The notes under the pieces are model-generated. The model worked only from the letters and a program-made list of their open reading frames with translations, was not told where the DNA came from and ran no database searches. From Palsa-892 sp035295845 (lineage in GTDB: Bacteria; Pseudomonadota; Alphaproteobacteria; Rhizobiales; Xanthobacteraceae), in contig DATGIF010000028.1 of NCBI GenBank assembly GCA_035295845.1, positions 1-64,000 of the forward strand: DNA of 64,000 nt, read 5' to 3'. The stretch's first letter is position 1, and each line of letters begins with the position of its first letter. A program made the translations under genes and the position numbers. Below are positions 44,470-53,824 of this stretch, in pieces.

Positions 44470-46041
44470 ATGATCCGCAACATCTTCACCGTCGGCGGCT
44501 GGACGCTGGTTTCACGCGTCACCGGCTTCGCGCGCGACATCGTGATGGCGGCGGTGCTCGGCGCCGGGCCCGTGGCCGATGCGTTTCTCGTCGCCTTCCG
44601 GCTGCCGAACCATTTCCGCGCGATTTTCGCCGAGGGCGCGTTTGCCGCCGCCTTCGTGCCGGCCTATGCGCGGCGATTGCAGCAGGGCGGGCGCGGAGAG
44701 GCGATGCGCTTTGCCGACGGCATCGGCACCGGGCTCATGCTCGTGCTTGGCGCGATGCTTGTTCTCGCACTCATCTTCACGCCGGCGGTCGTGCGCGTGC
44801 TCGCGCCCGGACTTTCCGCCGATCCCGCGCGCTTTGATCTCGCGGTCGCGCTCACGCGCATCACCTTCCCGTATCTCGCGCTGATGTCGATCGAGACGCT
44901 GATCGCGGGCATGCTCAACGCCAATCACCGCTTTGCCGCGGCGGCCGGCGCGCCGGTGCTTCTCAACATCTCGATGGTGGGGACGCTTCTGCTCGCGGCC
45001 TTTTTCCCGACCGCGGGGCATGCCGCCGCCTGGGGAGTGCTCGTCGCCGGCATCCTGCAAGCGCTTCTCGTCGGTGCCGATGCCGAGAGAAACGGATTCG
45101 GCCTCAGGCTGCGCTGGCCCACCTTTGATGCGCCGACCGTGCAATTCCTGAAGGCGCTCGGACCCGCGATCATCGGCGCCGGCGGCGTGCAGCTCGCGCT
45201 CTTCGCCGACACCGTAATCGCGACGTTCCTGCCGACCGGCGCGCTGTCGGCGCTCTATTATGCCGACCGCATCAATCAGTTGCCGATCGGCGTCGTCGGC
45301 ATCGCGGTCGGCATCGTGCTCCTGCCGGAAATGTCGCGGCGGCTCGCTGCCGGCGACGAAGCGGGCGCCGCATCGGCGCAAGGGCGCGCGATCGAGCTCA
45401 CCTTGCTCATCGCTATTCCCTTCGTCGCCGCGGCAATCGCCATTCCCGATCTCGTGATGCGCGCGCTCTTTGCGCGCGGCGCTTTCACCAATGCGGATGC
45501 ATCCGCGGCGGCGGCGACACTCACCGCCTATGCGTTCGGGCTCATACCGTTCATGTGGATGCGGAGCTTCACCGCGCCGTTTCTCGCGCGCGGCGATACG
45601 GCAACGCCGGTGAAGGCGGCGCTCACCGCCGCCCTCGTGAACATTCTGTTGAAGATCGCGCTGATGGGGCCGCTCGCGCAGGTGGGCCTTGCGCTCGCGA
45701 CCGCGGTCGGCGCCTGGCTCAATTGGGCGCTGCTTGTCTGGTTCGCGCGAAGCAAGGGCTTTGAGCGGCCGGACGCGCCGCTCGCCCGCGGCCTTTATCT
45801 CGTCGCCATCGGGCTGCTCTTGGGGGTTGCGTTTTACGCAGGGCAGCGCTTCGCGGGTTCGGCGCTTTCTGGTATTCCACGCTTTCGGGAGGAAATATTG
45901 CTTCTGGTTCTGCTCGTGGCCGGCACGATTCTATATGCGGCGCTTGTTCTCGCGCTCATTGGCCGCAACTGGTTGCAAACGCTCCTCCTTGACGCCGGGA
46001 CGCGAAAGCCAGGCGCCGACGTTACGTCCTACGAAATTTGA
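44470..46041 (+). CDS. murJ: Lipid II flippase
   Basis: A 523-residue MVF/MOP-family membrane protein with about 14 hydrophobic helices. TVGGWTLVSRVTGFARDI, then VADAFLVAFRLPNHFRAIFAEGAFAAAFVP, are the MurJ N-terminal signatures and contain the arginines needed for function. It carries the peptidoglycan precursor across the inner membrane. It starts 25 bp after the aminotransferase gene. GCGGGGCGGCC lies upstream but there is no strong ribosome site. Confidence 0.94.
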   Translation: MIRNIFTVGGWTLVSRVTGFARDIVMAAVLGAGPVADAFLVAFRLPNHFRAIFAEGAFAAAFVPAYARRLQQGGRGEAMRFADGIGTGLMLVLGAMLVLALIFTPAVVRVLAPGLSADPARFDLAVALTRITFPYLALMSIETLIAGMLNANHRFAAAAGAPVLLNISMVGTLLLAAFFPTAGHAAAWGVLVAGILQALLVGADAERNGFGLRLRWPTFDAPTVQFLKALGPAIIGAGGVQLALFADTVIATFLPTGALSALYYADRINQLPIGVVGIAVGIVLLPEMSRRLAAGDEAGAASAQGRAIELTLLIAIPFVAAAIAIPDLVMRALFARGAFTNADASAAAATLTAYAFGLIPFMWMRSFTAPFLARGDTATPVKAALTAALVNILLKIALMGPLAQVGLALATAVGAWLNWALLVWFARSKGFERPDAPLARGLYLVAIGLLLGVAFYAGQRFAGSALSGIPRFREEILLLVLLVAGTILYAALVLALIGRNWLQTLLLDAGTRKPGADVTSYEI

Positions 46042-46074
46042 CGAAAATTTGTAGCGGCCCCCTTGCACCGGGTT

Positions 46075-46086
46075 TCGCAATTGCGA
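46075..46086. promoter_or_regulatory. Perfect 12-bp palindrome upstream of the RND efflux genes
   Basis: TCGCAATTGCGA is a perfect palindrome 35 bp before the efflux adaptor start. It lies where a repressor of an efflux operon (TetR or MarR type) commonly binds. A TTGCAC at 46063-46068 overlaps the upstream side and could be a -35 element, but the -10 is unclear. No regulator gene is adjacent. Confidence 0.45.
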
Positions 46087-46120
46087 GATATGGTCTAATA
46101 CCCCGGGCCTTGGATTTTAC

Positions 46121-47314
46121 ATGATTCAATTTTCGTTCACAGCGCGCGTCGCCGCGCTCGCTGCCCTCCTCTTCGCGCTCGCCAGTTGCGGCCAGAACCC
46201 GCCGGCGCCGCCGGCGCCGCAAGTCACGGTTGCGAAGCCCGAGAAGCGCGAGATCGTCGATATGGACGAATATGTCGGCCGCTTCGTCGCCGTCGACATG
46301 GTCGAAGTGCGCGCGCGCGTCTCGGGCTATCTCGACCAGATCCATTTCAAGGACGGCCAGATCGTGCAGGCCGGCGACCTTCTCTTCACCATCGACAAGC
46401 GGCCGTTCCAGAACGCGCTCGACCAGGCGAAGGGCACGCTCGCGCAGGCGCGCGCCAATCTCGCCTTTGCCGAATCCGACCTGATCCGCGCGCAGAAGCT
46501 CGTCGGCGAAAAGACGATTTCCGAGCAGGTCTTCGAGCAGCGCACGCAGGCGAAGCGTACCGCCGAGGCCTCGGTTTCCGCGAACGAGGCCGCGGTGCGG
46601 CAGGCGGAACTCGACCTGCAGTTCACCGAATTGCGCGCGCCGGTGACCGGGCGCATCGGCGACCGCCGCGTGTCGACGGGCAATCTCGTGACCGGCGGCA
46701 CGACCGGCAACACGACGCTGCTCGCCACCATCGTTTCGATCGATCCCATCCGCTTCGAGTTCACCGCCGACGAAGGCGCCTTCATCCGCTACGAGCGCAT
46801 CGCAAAGAACGGCATGGATCCCGAATCCCGTTACACGTCGACACCGGTGACATTGAAGCTCCTCGACGAGCAGGACTTCGTGCACCATGGCAAGATCGAC
46901 TTCGTCGACAACGTGATCGATCAATCGTCGGGTACCATTCGCGGCCGGGCTCTCGTTGAAAATCCCGACGGGTTCCTCACGCCTGGCATGTTCGCGCGCG
47001 TGCGGGTGCCGGGCTCGCCGAAATACGATGCGCTGCTGGTTCCGGATTCCGCCATCGGCAGCGAGCAAATCCGCAAGTTCGTTTTCGTCGTCGACGGCGA
47101 CAATGCGGTGAAGCAAAAATACGTCACGCTCGGCACGCTGCAGGGCAATATGCGCGTGGTGAAAGGACTCGACCCCGACGACCGCGTGATCGTGAACGGG
47201 CTTATGCGCGCGCGTCCCGGCGTCAAGGTGACGCCGATGGAAGAGGGCGCGCCGCCGCCGGCGGCCGGAAAGCCGACCGCGCAAGACGGCACGCCGCCCG
47301 CGAAATCGAACTAG
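46121..47314 (+). CDS. RND efflux pump periplasmic adaptor (MexE/AcrA-like lipoprotein)
   Basis: A 397-residue membrane fusion protein. The signal peptide ends in a lipobox, LASC, so Cys at about residue 24 is likely lipidated. VEVRARVSGYLDQIHFKDGQIVQAGDLLFTID is the biotinyl-lipoyl half-motif, split by a coiled hairpin (90-155) and completed by LRAPVTGRIGDRRVSTGNLV. It bridges the inner-membrane pump to an outer-membrane channel. The pump gene follows 16 bp later. The C-terminus is Pro/Ala rich. Confidence 0.93.
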   Translation: MIQFSFTARVAALAALLFALASCGQNPPAPPAPQVTVAKPEKREIVDMDEYVGRFVAVDMVEVRARVSGYLDQIHFKDGQIVQAGDLLFTIDKRPFQNALDQAKGTLAQARANLAFAESDLIRAQKLVGEKTISEQVFEQRTQAKRTAEASVSANEAAVRQAELDLQFTELRAPVTGRIGDRRVSTGNLVTGGTTGNTTLLATIVSIDPIRFEFTADEGAFIRYERIAKNGMDPESRYTSTPVTLKLLDEQDFVHHGKIDFVDNVIDQSSGTIRGRALVENPDGFLTPGMFARVRVPGSPKYDALLVPDSAIGSEQIRKFVFVVDGDNAVKQKYVTLGTLQGNMRVVKGLDPDDRVIVNGLMRARPGVKVTPMEEGAPPPAAGKPTAQDGTPPAKSN

Positions 47315-47330
47315 GCGGGGGACGCGAGCG

Positions 47331-50300
47331 ATGCGCATCTCGCATTTCTTTATTGACCGGCCGATTTTTGCGGCGGTGGTGTCGATCATTTTCGTGATTG
47401 TCGGCGCCGTGAGCTTCTCGCGGCTGCCGGTCGCGCAATATCCGGACATCGCCCCGCCGGTGATCAACGTCACCGGCCAGTATCCCGGCGCCAGCGCCGA
47501 AATCGTCGCCGCCACCGTGGTCTCGCCGATCGAGGACCAGATCAACGGCGTCGAGAACATGCTCTACATGTATTCGAACTCGACCGCCGACGGACGCTTC
47601 ACCATCCAGGTGACGTTCGATCTCGGCACCAATCTCGATATCGCGCAGGTGCAGGTGCAGAACCGCGTCGCGATCGCGCAGCCGCGGCTGCCGTCGGACG
47701 TGCGCAATATCGGCGTCACCGTCGCAAAGGCCTCGCCCGACCTGATGATGGTGGTGAGCCTGGTGTCGCCGGACAAGACGCGCGATGCGCTGTTCATCTC
47801 CAACTACGCCAACCTTCAGATCAAGGACCAGCTGGCGCGGCTGCCCGGCGTCGGCTCCATCACGGTGTTCGGCAGCCGCGACTACTCGATGTTTGTCTGG
47901 CTCGACCCGCAGCGGCTGCAAACGCTCAACCTCACGGCGAACGATGTCGTCGCCGCCCTGCAAGGGCAGAACGTGCAGGTCGCCTCGGGCGTGCTCAACT
48001 CGCCGCCGGTGGAGAGCCCGCGCGCCTTCCAGATCGCGGTGCAGACGCAAGGGCGGCTCACCGACCCCGCCGAGTTCGGCAACATCGTCATCAAGCAGAC
48101 GGCGGGGGCCGTGGTGCGGCTTCGGGACGTGGCGCGGGTCGAACTCACAGGGCTCGACTATTCGTCCAACCTCTATATCGATCGCGACCCCTCGGTTGGC
48201 ATTGCCGTCTTCCAGCAACCCGGCACCAACGCGCTCGATGCGGCGAAGGCGATCGCCCGCACGATGGAGGAGCTCTCCAAGCAGTTTCCGGCGGATCTGC
48301 GGTACGACATCTTCTACAATCCGACGCAATTCATTTCAGAATCCGTGAGCGCGGTGCAGGAGACGATCTTCGAGGCGATCGTGCTCGTCGTCATCGTGGT
48401 CATCCTGTTCCTGCAAACGTGGCGCGCGGCCGTCATTCCGCTGGTGGCGATCCCGGTATCGCTCGTCGGCACCTTCTTTTTCATGGCGATTTTCGGCTTT
48501 TCGCTGAACAACCTCACGCTGTTCGGCCTCGTGCTTGCGATCGGCATCGTGGTCGACGACGCCATCGTCGTCGTCGAAAACGTCGAGCGCAACATCGAGG
48601 CAGGGCTCAGTCCGCATGACGCCGCGGTCAAGAGCATGGACGAGGTCGGCGGCGCGCTGATCGCGATTGCGCTGGTGCTCTGCGCCGTGTTCGTGCCTTC
48701 GGCGTTCATCACCGGAATTTCCGGCCAATTCTACCGGCAGTTCGCGCTGACGATCGCCGGCGCCACCATCATTTCGCTGATCGTCTCGTTGACGTTATCG
48801 CCGGCCATGTGCTCGCTGATCCTGAAGCCGCACGAAGAGACGCGAAAGTCGTCAACCAGGCCGTGGGACGGCCCGATCCGCAAGTTCTTCGAATACTTCA
48901 ACCTTTATTTCGACAGGCTCTCCCACTTGTACAGCCGCCTCGCGGGCTGGATCACGCGCCGCGCCTTCATCATGCTCGCGATCTATGCCGGCATCATCGC
49001 GTTCGGGCTGAACGAATTTCGCCGCACGCCGGTCGGCTTCATCCCGCAGGTCGATCAGGGCTACCTAATCGGGGTTGTGCAGCTGCCGCCGGGAGCGGCG
49101 ATCTCGCGCACCGACGCCGTGATGAAACGCGCGGTCGATAGCGTGCTTCAGATCCCCGGCATCGCGCATGCGGTCTCCGTTGTCGGCTTTTCCGGCGCCA
49201 CCTTCACCAACGCGCCCAATTCCGGCGCGATCTTCATGGTGCTGAAGCCGTTCGACGAGCGCGGCAAAGACACCAATCAATCGGCGGCCGCGATCCAGAT
49301 GCAGGCTCTGCGCCGGCTGTCGTCGATCCAAGAAGGACTGATCTTCGTCGTCTCGCCGCCGCCGGTGCGCGGCATCGGCACGGCCGGCGGCTTCCGCATG
49401 ATGATCGAGGACCGGCAGAATGCGGGATCGGCGGCGCTGCTTGGCGCGACCTATGCCATGATGGGACGCGCGGCACAGACGCCGGGCGTGCAGCAGGTGT
49501 TTTCGCTGTTCGAGGCCTCGACGCCGCAGCTCTATCTCGACATCGACCGCACCAAGGCGGAAATGCTCGGCATCAACGTGCCTGACGTGTTCACCGCCCT
49601 GCAGGTTTATATCGGCTCCGCCTACGTCAACGATTTCAATCTGTTGGGCAAGACCTGGCGCGTGATGGTGCAGGCAGACAATCCATACCGCAAGGGATTC
49701 GAGGACCTCTTGAAGCTTCGCGTGCGCAACGCGCGCGGCGACACCGTGCCGATCGGCTCGTTCGCGACGGTGAGCGACATTTCCGGCCCCTATCGCGTGC
49801 CCCGCTACAATCTCTATCCCGCGGCCGAGCTCGACGGCAGCGCCGCGCCCGGCTACTCGCAAGGCCAGGCGATCGAGATCATGCAACGACTCGCGCGCGA
49901 GACTTTGCCGCAGGGCTTCTTCTTCGAGTGGACGACGCTCGCGCTGCAGCAGATCAGGGCCGGCAACACGGCGATTTTCGCCTTTACGCTCGCGGTCGTC
50001 TTCGTGTTTCTGGTGCTCGCGGCGCAATACGAGAGCCTTACGCTGCCGTTGGGCGTGATCCTGATCGTGCCGATGTGTCTTGTCGCCGCCATTTCCGGCG
50101 TCGTGCTGCGCGGACAGGACAACAACATCCTCACGCAGGTTGGCTTCATCGTGCTCATCGGTCTCGCGGCGAAGAACGCGATTCTGATCATCGAATTCGC
50201 GAAGCAGCTCGAGGATCAGGGCATGAAGCGGATCGAGGCGACGGTCGAGGCGGCGCACCGAAGGCTGCGGCCGATCCTGATGACGTCGTTCGCCTTCATC

Positions 50301-50516
50301 CTCGGCGTGACGCCGCTCGTGTGGGCGATCGGCGCCGGCGCCGAACTGCGTCAGACGCTCGGCACCGCCGTGTTCTTCGGCATGATCGGCGTCACCACAT
50401 TCGGTCTCATATTCACGCCTGCCTTCTACATTATCTGCCGCTGGATTGCCGATCGTGCCGAAAGCTTCTGGGCGAGCCGGGCACCGAAGCGCTCGCCGCA
50501 GGCGCCGGCGGAGTGA
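47331..50516 (+). CDS. RND efflux pump inner-membrane transporter (MexF/AcrB-like)
   Basis: A 1061-residue HAE-1 family transporter. FIDRPIFAAVVSIIFVIVGA is the first helix; LVLAIGIVVDDAIVVVENVERN in helix 4 holds the proton-relay Asp-Asp pair; LIGLAAKNAILIIEFAKQL in helix 10 holds the partner lysine. Two large periplasmic domains separate the helix blocks. Substrates are probably drugs or solvents by family. No outer-membrane channel gene follows, so it must borrow one. Next is an unrelated molybdoenzyme gene after four bases. Confidence 0.95.
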   Translation: MRISHFFIDRPIFAAVVSIIFVIVGAVSFSRLPVAQYPDIAPPVINVTGQYPGASAEIVAATVVSPIEDQINGVENMLYMYSNSTADGRFTIQVTFDLGTNLDIAQVQVQNRVAIAQPRLPSDVRNIGVTVAKASPDLMMVVSLVSPDKTRDALFISNYANLQIKDQLARLPGVGSITVFGSRDYSMFVWLDPQRLQTLNLTANDVVAALQGQNVQVASGVLNSPPVESPRAFQIAVQTQGRLTDPAEFGNIVIKQTAGAVVRLRDVARVELTGLDYSSNLYIDRDPSVGIAVFQQPGTNALDAAKAIARTMEELSKQFPADLRYDIFYNPTQFISESVSAVQETIFEAIVLVVIVVILFLQTWRAAVIPLVAIPVSLVGTFFFMAIFGFSLNNLTLFGLVLAIGIVVDDAIVVVENVERNIEAGLSPHDAAVKSMDEVGGALIAIALVLCAVFVPSAFITGISGQFYRQFALTIAGATIISLIVSLTLSPAMCSLILKPHEETRKSSTRPWDGPIRKFFEYFNLYFDRLSHLYSRLAGWITRRAFIMLAIYAGIIAFGLNEFRRTPVGFIPQVDQGYLIGVVQLPPGAAISRTDAVMKRAVDSVLQIPGIAHAVSVVGFSGATFTNAPNSGAIFMVLKPFDERGKDTNQSAAAIQMQALRRLSSIQEGLIFVVSPPPVRGIGTAGGFRMMIEDRQNAGSAALLGATYAMMGRAAQTPGVQQVFSLFEASTPQLYLDIDRTKAEMLGINVPDVFTALQVYIGSAYVNDFNLLGKTWRVMVQADNPYRKGFEDLLKLRVRNARGDTVPIGSFATVSDISGPYRVPRYNLYPAAELDGSAAPGYSQGQAIEIMQRLARETLPQGFFFEWTTLALQQIRAGNTAIFAFTLAVVFVFLVLAAQYESLTLPLGVILIVPMCLVAAISGVVLRGQDNNILTQVGFIVLIGLAAKNAILIIEFAKQLEDQGMKRIEATVEAAHRRLRPILMTSFAFILGVTPLVWAIGAGAELRQTLGTAVFFGMIGVTTFGLIFTPAFYIICRWIADRAESFWASRAPKRSPQAPAE

Positions 50517-50520
50517 AGGC

Positions 50521-52833
50521 ATGAATGTCACCATGCGGCCGATGAAGTTCGGCGTCGGCCAGCCGCACCGGCGGATCGAGGATGCGGCCCTCATTTCCGG
50601 CCACGGGCGCTACGTCGCCGACGCGGTGCCGGAAGGGGCGCTTGCCGCCGTTGTCGTGCGCTCGCCGCACGCGCATGCGCGCTTTCGCTTCACCGATTTG
50701 GAGACCGCGAAGAAGATGCCCGGCGTGCGGCTCATTCTCACCGCCGCCGATGTCGCCGATTTGGCGCCGCTTCCCTGCTTCGGCCAGATCAAGCCGAAGG
50801 ACGAGGAGAAAATGTGGGTGCCGCCTTTTCCGGTGCTGGCTGCGGACGAGGTGCGCTTTGGCGGCGATGCGGTCGCATTCGTCGTCGCCGATACGCTGAA
50901 CGCGGCAAAGGACGCCGCGGAAAAAATCGAGATCGATTGGGAGCCGCTTCCTGCCGTCGCCGAGACGGCGGGCGCGGTCGCCGGTGGCGCGCCGCTCGTA
51001 TGGAACGAGCGCAAGCAGAACGTCACCTACAGCGCCGAGCATGGCGACGCGGCGGCAACCGCGCGCGCCTTCGAAAGTGCGGCGAAGGTCGTGAAGATCG
51101 AGATCGTCAATCCGCGCATCGTGACGAATTTCATGGAGCCGCGCGGCGCCATCGCGGAGCTTGGGCCGGGAGAGGGGCGGCTCACAGTCACCGCCAGCAC
51201 GCAGGGCAGCCACATCGTCCGCGGCGCGCTCGCGGGCATCCTGAAAATGCCGCCCGACAAGCTCCGCGTCGTAACCCACGACGTCGGCGGCGGCTTCGGC
51301 ACCAAGGCCGGCCCCTATCGCGAATACGCGCTGGTGGCGGTCGCCGCGCAAAAGCTCAACCGGCCGGTCGCCTGGATCGCCGATCGCAGCGAGCACTTCC
51401 TCGGCGATTATCAGGGCCGCGACAATGTGACGGTCGCGGAAATGGCGCTTGACGCCGCGGGAAATTTCCTCGCGCTCCGCGTCGACACCCTCGCCAATAT
51501 GGGCGCGTATCTCTCCTTCTTCGCGCCGTTCATTCCGTGGAACGGCGCCACCATGCTGCCGGGCTGCTACCGCATTCCGGCGATGCACGTGCGCATCCGC
51601 GGCGTCTATACGCATACGCCGCCGGTCGATGCCTATCGCGGCGCCGGGCGGCCGGAAGCGACCTACGTGATCGAGCGGCTCGTCGATGCCGTTGCCCGCG
51701 CGCGGGGCGAGGGGCAGGACGAAGTGCGGCGGCGCAATTTCATCCGTCCCGAAGAGATGCCCTACAAGACCGCGACCGGCCGCACCTACGATTCCGGCGA
51801 GTTCCTCGGCCACATGGAACGCGCGCAGCAAATCGCCGACTGGAAGGGCTTTGAGAAGCGCGCCGCCGAATCGAAGGCGCGCGGCAAGCTGCGCGGCCTT
51901 GGGCTTGCCTCCTACATCGAAGCCTGCGGCGGCGCCTCCGCCGAGAAAGCGCGGCTGAGGCTCGAGCCCGACGGCACCGTGACGCTCTGGATCGGCACGC
52001 AGTCGAACGGCCAGGGGCACAAAACAACCTACGCGCAGATCATCGCCGGCGAACTCGACATTCCGCTTGAGCAGATCAACGTCCACCAGGGCGACACCGA
52101 CGAGATCGCCACGGGCGGCGGCACCATCGGCTCGCGCTCGATGCCCACGGGCGGCGTTTCGGTTTCCAAGGCCACGAAAAATCTCGCCGAGAACCTCAAG
52201 AAGCTCGCCGCCGACGAACTCGAAGTCGCCGCCGACGATCTCGAATTCGTCGCGGGCTCCGTGCGCGTCGCCGGCACCAATCACGCGGTTTCGCTGCAGG
52301 CGCTCGGCGCGAAGTCCGACGCCTCGTTGTTGAGTGCCGAAGACCAGCACGCGCCTTCCGTCGGCACCTATCCGAACGGCACGCATATTTGCGAGGTCGA
52401 GGTCGATCCCGCGACGGGCGCGACGAAAATCCTCCGCTACACCGTGGTCGATGACTTCGGCGTCACGCTCAATCCGCTTTTGCTCGAAGGACAGGTGCAG
52501 GGCGGCATCGGCCAGGGCATCGGCCAGGCGCTATTCGAACACGCGGTGTTCGACGAGAGCGGCCAGCTGCTCACCGCGAGCTTCATGGATTACGCCATCC
52601 CGCGCGCCGACGACACGGCGTCCTACGCGTTCGAGAGCCGCGACGTGCCCTGCAAGACCAACCCGCTCGGCATCAAGGGCGCGGGCGAGGCGGGGGCGAT
52701 CGGCTCGTGCCCGGCGATCATCAATGCGATCGTCGATGCGCTCGACCGCGGTTTCGGCATTACGCACATCGACATGCCGGCGACGCCGGAGAAGGTGTGG
52801 CGCGCGATCGAGGGCGCCGGACGGAAATCATAG
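50521..52833 (+). CDS. Molybdenum hydroxylase large subunit (xanthine/CO dehydrogenase family)
   Basis: A 770-residue protein with the a/b hammerhead N-domain and molybdopterin-binding C-domains. GQPHRRIEDAALISGHGRYVAD is the usual N-terminus. The active-site loop reads AYRGAGRPEA (about 370-379), the form found in form II CoxL-like and aldehyde-type enzymes, not the CSFR of true CO dehydrogenase. The base glutamate is in IKGAGEAGAIG (near 722). The FAD and 2Fe-2S subunits are not adjacent. A diheme cytochrome c follows, as in isoquinoline or nicotinate dehydrogenases. The substrate is unknown. It starts four bases after the RND gene. Confidence 0.9.
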   Translation: MNVTMRPMKFGVGQPHRRIEDAALISGHGRYVADAVPEGALAAVVVRSPHAHARFRFTDLETAKKMPGVRLILTAADVADLAPLPCFGQIKPKDEEKMWVPPFPVLAADEVRFGGDAVAFVVADTLNAAKDAAEKIEIDWEPLPAVAETAGAVAGGAPLVWNERKQNVTYSAEHGDAAATARAFESAAKVVKIEIVNPRIVTNFMEPRGAIAELGPGEGRLTVTASTQGSHIVRGALAGILKMPPDKLRVVTHDVGGGFGTKAGPYREYALVAVAAQKLNRPVAWIADRSEHFLGDYQGRDNVTVAEMALDAAGNFLALRVDTLANMGAYLSFFAPFIPWNGATMLPGCYRIPAMHVRIRGVYTHTPPVDAYRGAGRPEATYVIERLVDAVARARGEGQDEVRRRNFIRPEEMPYKTATGRTYDSGEFLGHMERAQQIADWKGFEKRAAESKARGKLRGLGLASYIEACGGASAEKARLRLEPDGTVTLWIGTQSNGQGHKTTYAQIIAGELDIPLEQINVHQGDTDEIATGGGTIGSRSMPTGGVSVSKATKNLAENLKKLAADELEVAADDLEFVAGSVRVAGTNHAVSLQALGAKSDASLLSAEDQHAPSVGTYPNGTHICEVEVDPATGATKILRYTVVDDFGVTLNPLLLEGQVQGGIGQGIGQALFEHAVFDESGQLLTASFMDYAIPRADDTASYAFESRDVPCKTNPLGIKGAGEAGAIGSCPAIINAIVDALDRGFGITHIDMPATPEKVWRAIEGAGRKS

Positions 52834-52902
52834 CCGCTGCCGCATTGCGCCGCGACGCGGCCTGACGAACACGCTAGAACGGACCGGCACCGGGAGGGTT
52901 CG

Positions 52903-53808
52903 ATGCGGCGCTTGATCCTGCTTTTATTGGTTCTCGGCGTGATTGGCGGCGCGGCGTTGTGGTTCGTGGCGCTGCCGCAATGGGTGACGATCGAGCCGGT
53001 CGGCTTCTATCAGCCCAATCTCGACAATGGCCGCACGATCTTTCTCGCCGGCGGCTGCGCCTCCTGTCACGCAACGCCGAAGCAGGACGACCCCTTGCGT
53101 CTCGGCGGCGGGCTCGCGCTGAAATCTCCCTTCGGCACGTTTTATCCGCCGAATATTTCACCGCATCCGCGCGACGGCATCGGCGCCTTCACCGAACTCG
53201 AATTCATCAACGCCATTTTGAAGGGCGTCTCTCCCGAGGGCCATCATTATTATCCGGCCTTTCCCTACACCTCCTATCAGCGCCTGGTGCTCGGCGACGT
53301 GCGGGATCTCTTCGGCTATCTCAAGACGCTCGCGCCGGTCGAAGGCCGTGCGCCCGCGCACGCGCTCAATTTTCCGTTCAACATCCGCGAAGGCGTCGGG
53401 CTGTGGAAACTCCTCTATTTCGACGGCGAGGAGTTCCGTTTGGATCCCACCAAATCGCGGCAATGGAATCGCGGCGCCTATCTCGTCGAGGGCGCGGGCC
53501 ACTGCGCCGAATGCCACAGCCCGCGCAATTGGCTGGGGGCGATCGTGGCCTCGAAGCGCTTTGCCGGCGGACCCAACCCCGCGGGCAAGGGCGAAATCCC
53601 CGACATCACCCAGGACAAGGACGGGCTCGCGGATTGGAGCGAAGAAGACATCTACAAGGCGCTGACGGACGGGGTGACGCCTTCCGGCGACCGGCTCGGC
53701 GGCTCCATGGCCGAAATCGTGCGCAATATCTCGCAGCTTTCCGACGAGGACCGCAGGGCGATGGCGGTTTATGTCAAGTCGCTGCCGCCGGTCGCCGGGG
53801 CGAAGTAG
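52903..53808 (+). CDS. Diheme cytochrome c
   Basis: A 301-residue exported protein with an N-terminal hydrophobic anchor (residues 3-24) and two heme sites, CASCH (52-56) and CAECH (201-205). Methionine ligands could come from the SMAEIV segment near 270. Such cytochromes accept electrons from periplasmic or membrane-facing dehydrogenases. GGGAGG precedes ATG 52903. Its place 69 bp after the molybdoenzyme gene suggests electron transfer from it. Family: cytochrome c of the alcohol/aldehyde dehydrogenase class. Confidence 0.9.
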   Translation: MRRLILLLLVLGVIGGAALWFVALPQWVTIEPVGFYQPNLDNGRTIFLAGGCASCHATPKQDDPLRLGGGLALKSPFGTFYPPNISPHPRDGIGAFTELEFINAILKGVSPEGHHYYPAFPYTSYQRLVLGDVRDLFGYLKTLAPVEGRAPAHALNFPFNIREGVGLWKLLYFDGEEFRLDPTKSRQWNRGAYLVEGAGHCAECHSPRNWLGAIVASKRFAGGPNPAGKGEIPDITQDKDGLADWSEEDIYKALTDGVTPSGDRLGGSMAEIVRNISQLSDEDRRAMAVYVKSLPPVAGAK

Positions 53809-53824
53809 AAGCCGCGGATCGCCG

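Noticed and set aside
46121..50516. Complete tripartite efflux operon
   Set aside because: No outer-membrane factor gene follows; the next gene is a molybdoenzyme subunit.
50431..52386. 651-codon antisense frame over the molybdoenzyme gene
   Set aside because: Shadow frame; no start signal and no recognisable domain.
50521..52833. Aerobic CO dehydrogenase large subunit (coxL)
   Set aside because: The active-site loop is AYRGAGR rather than the CSFR form and coxM/coxS are absent.
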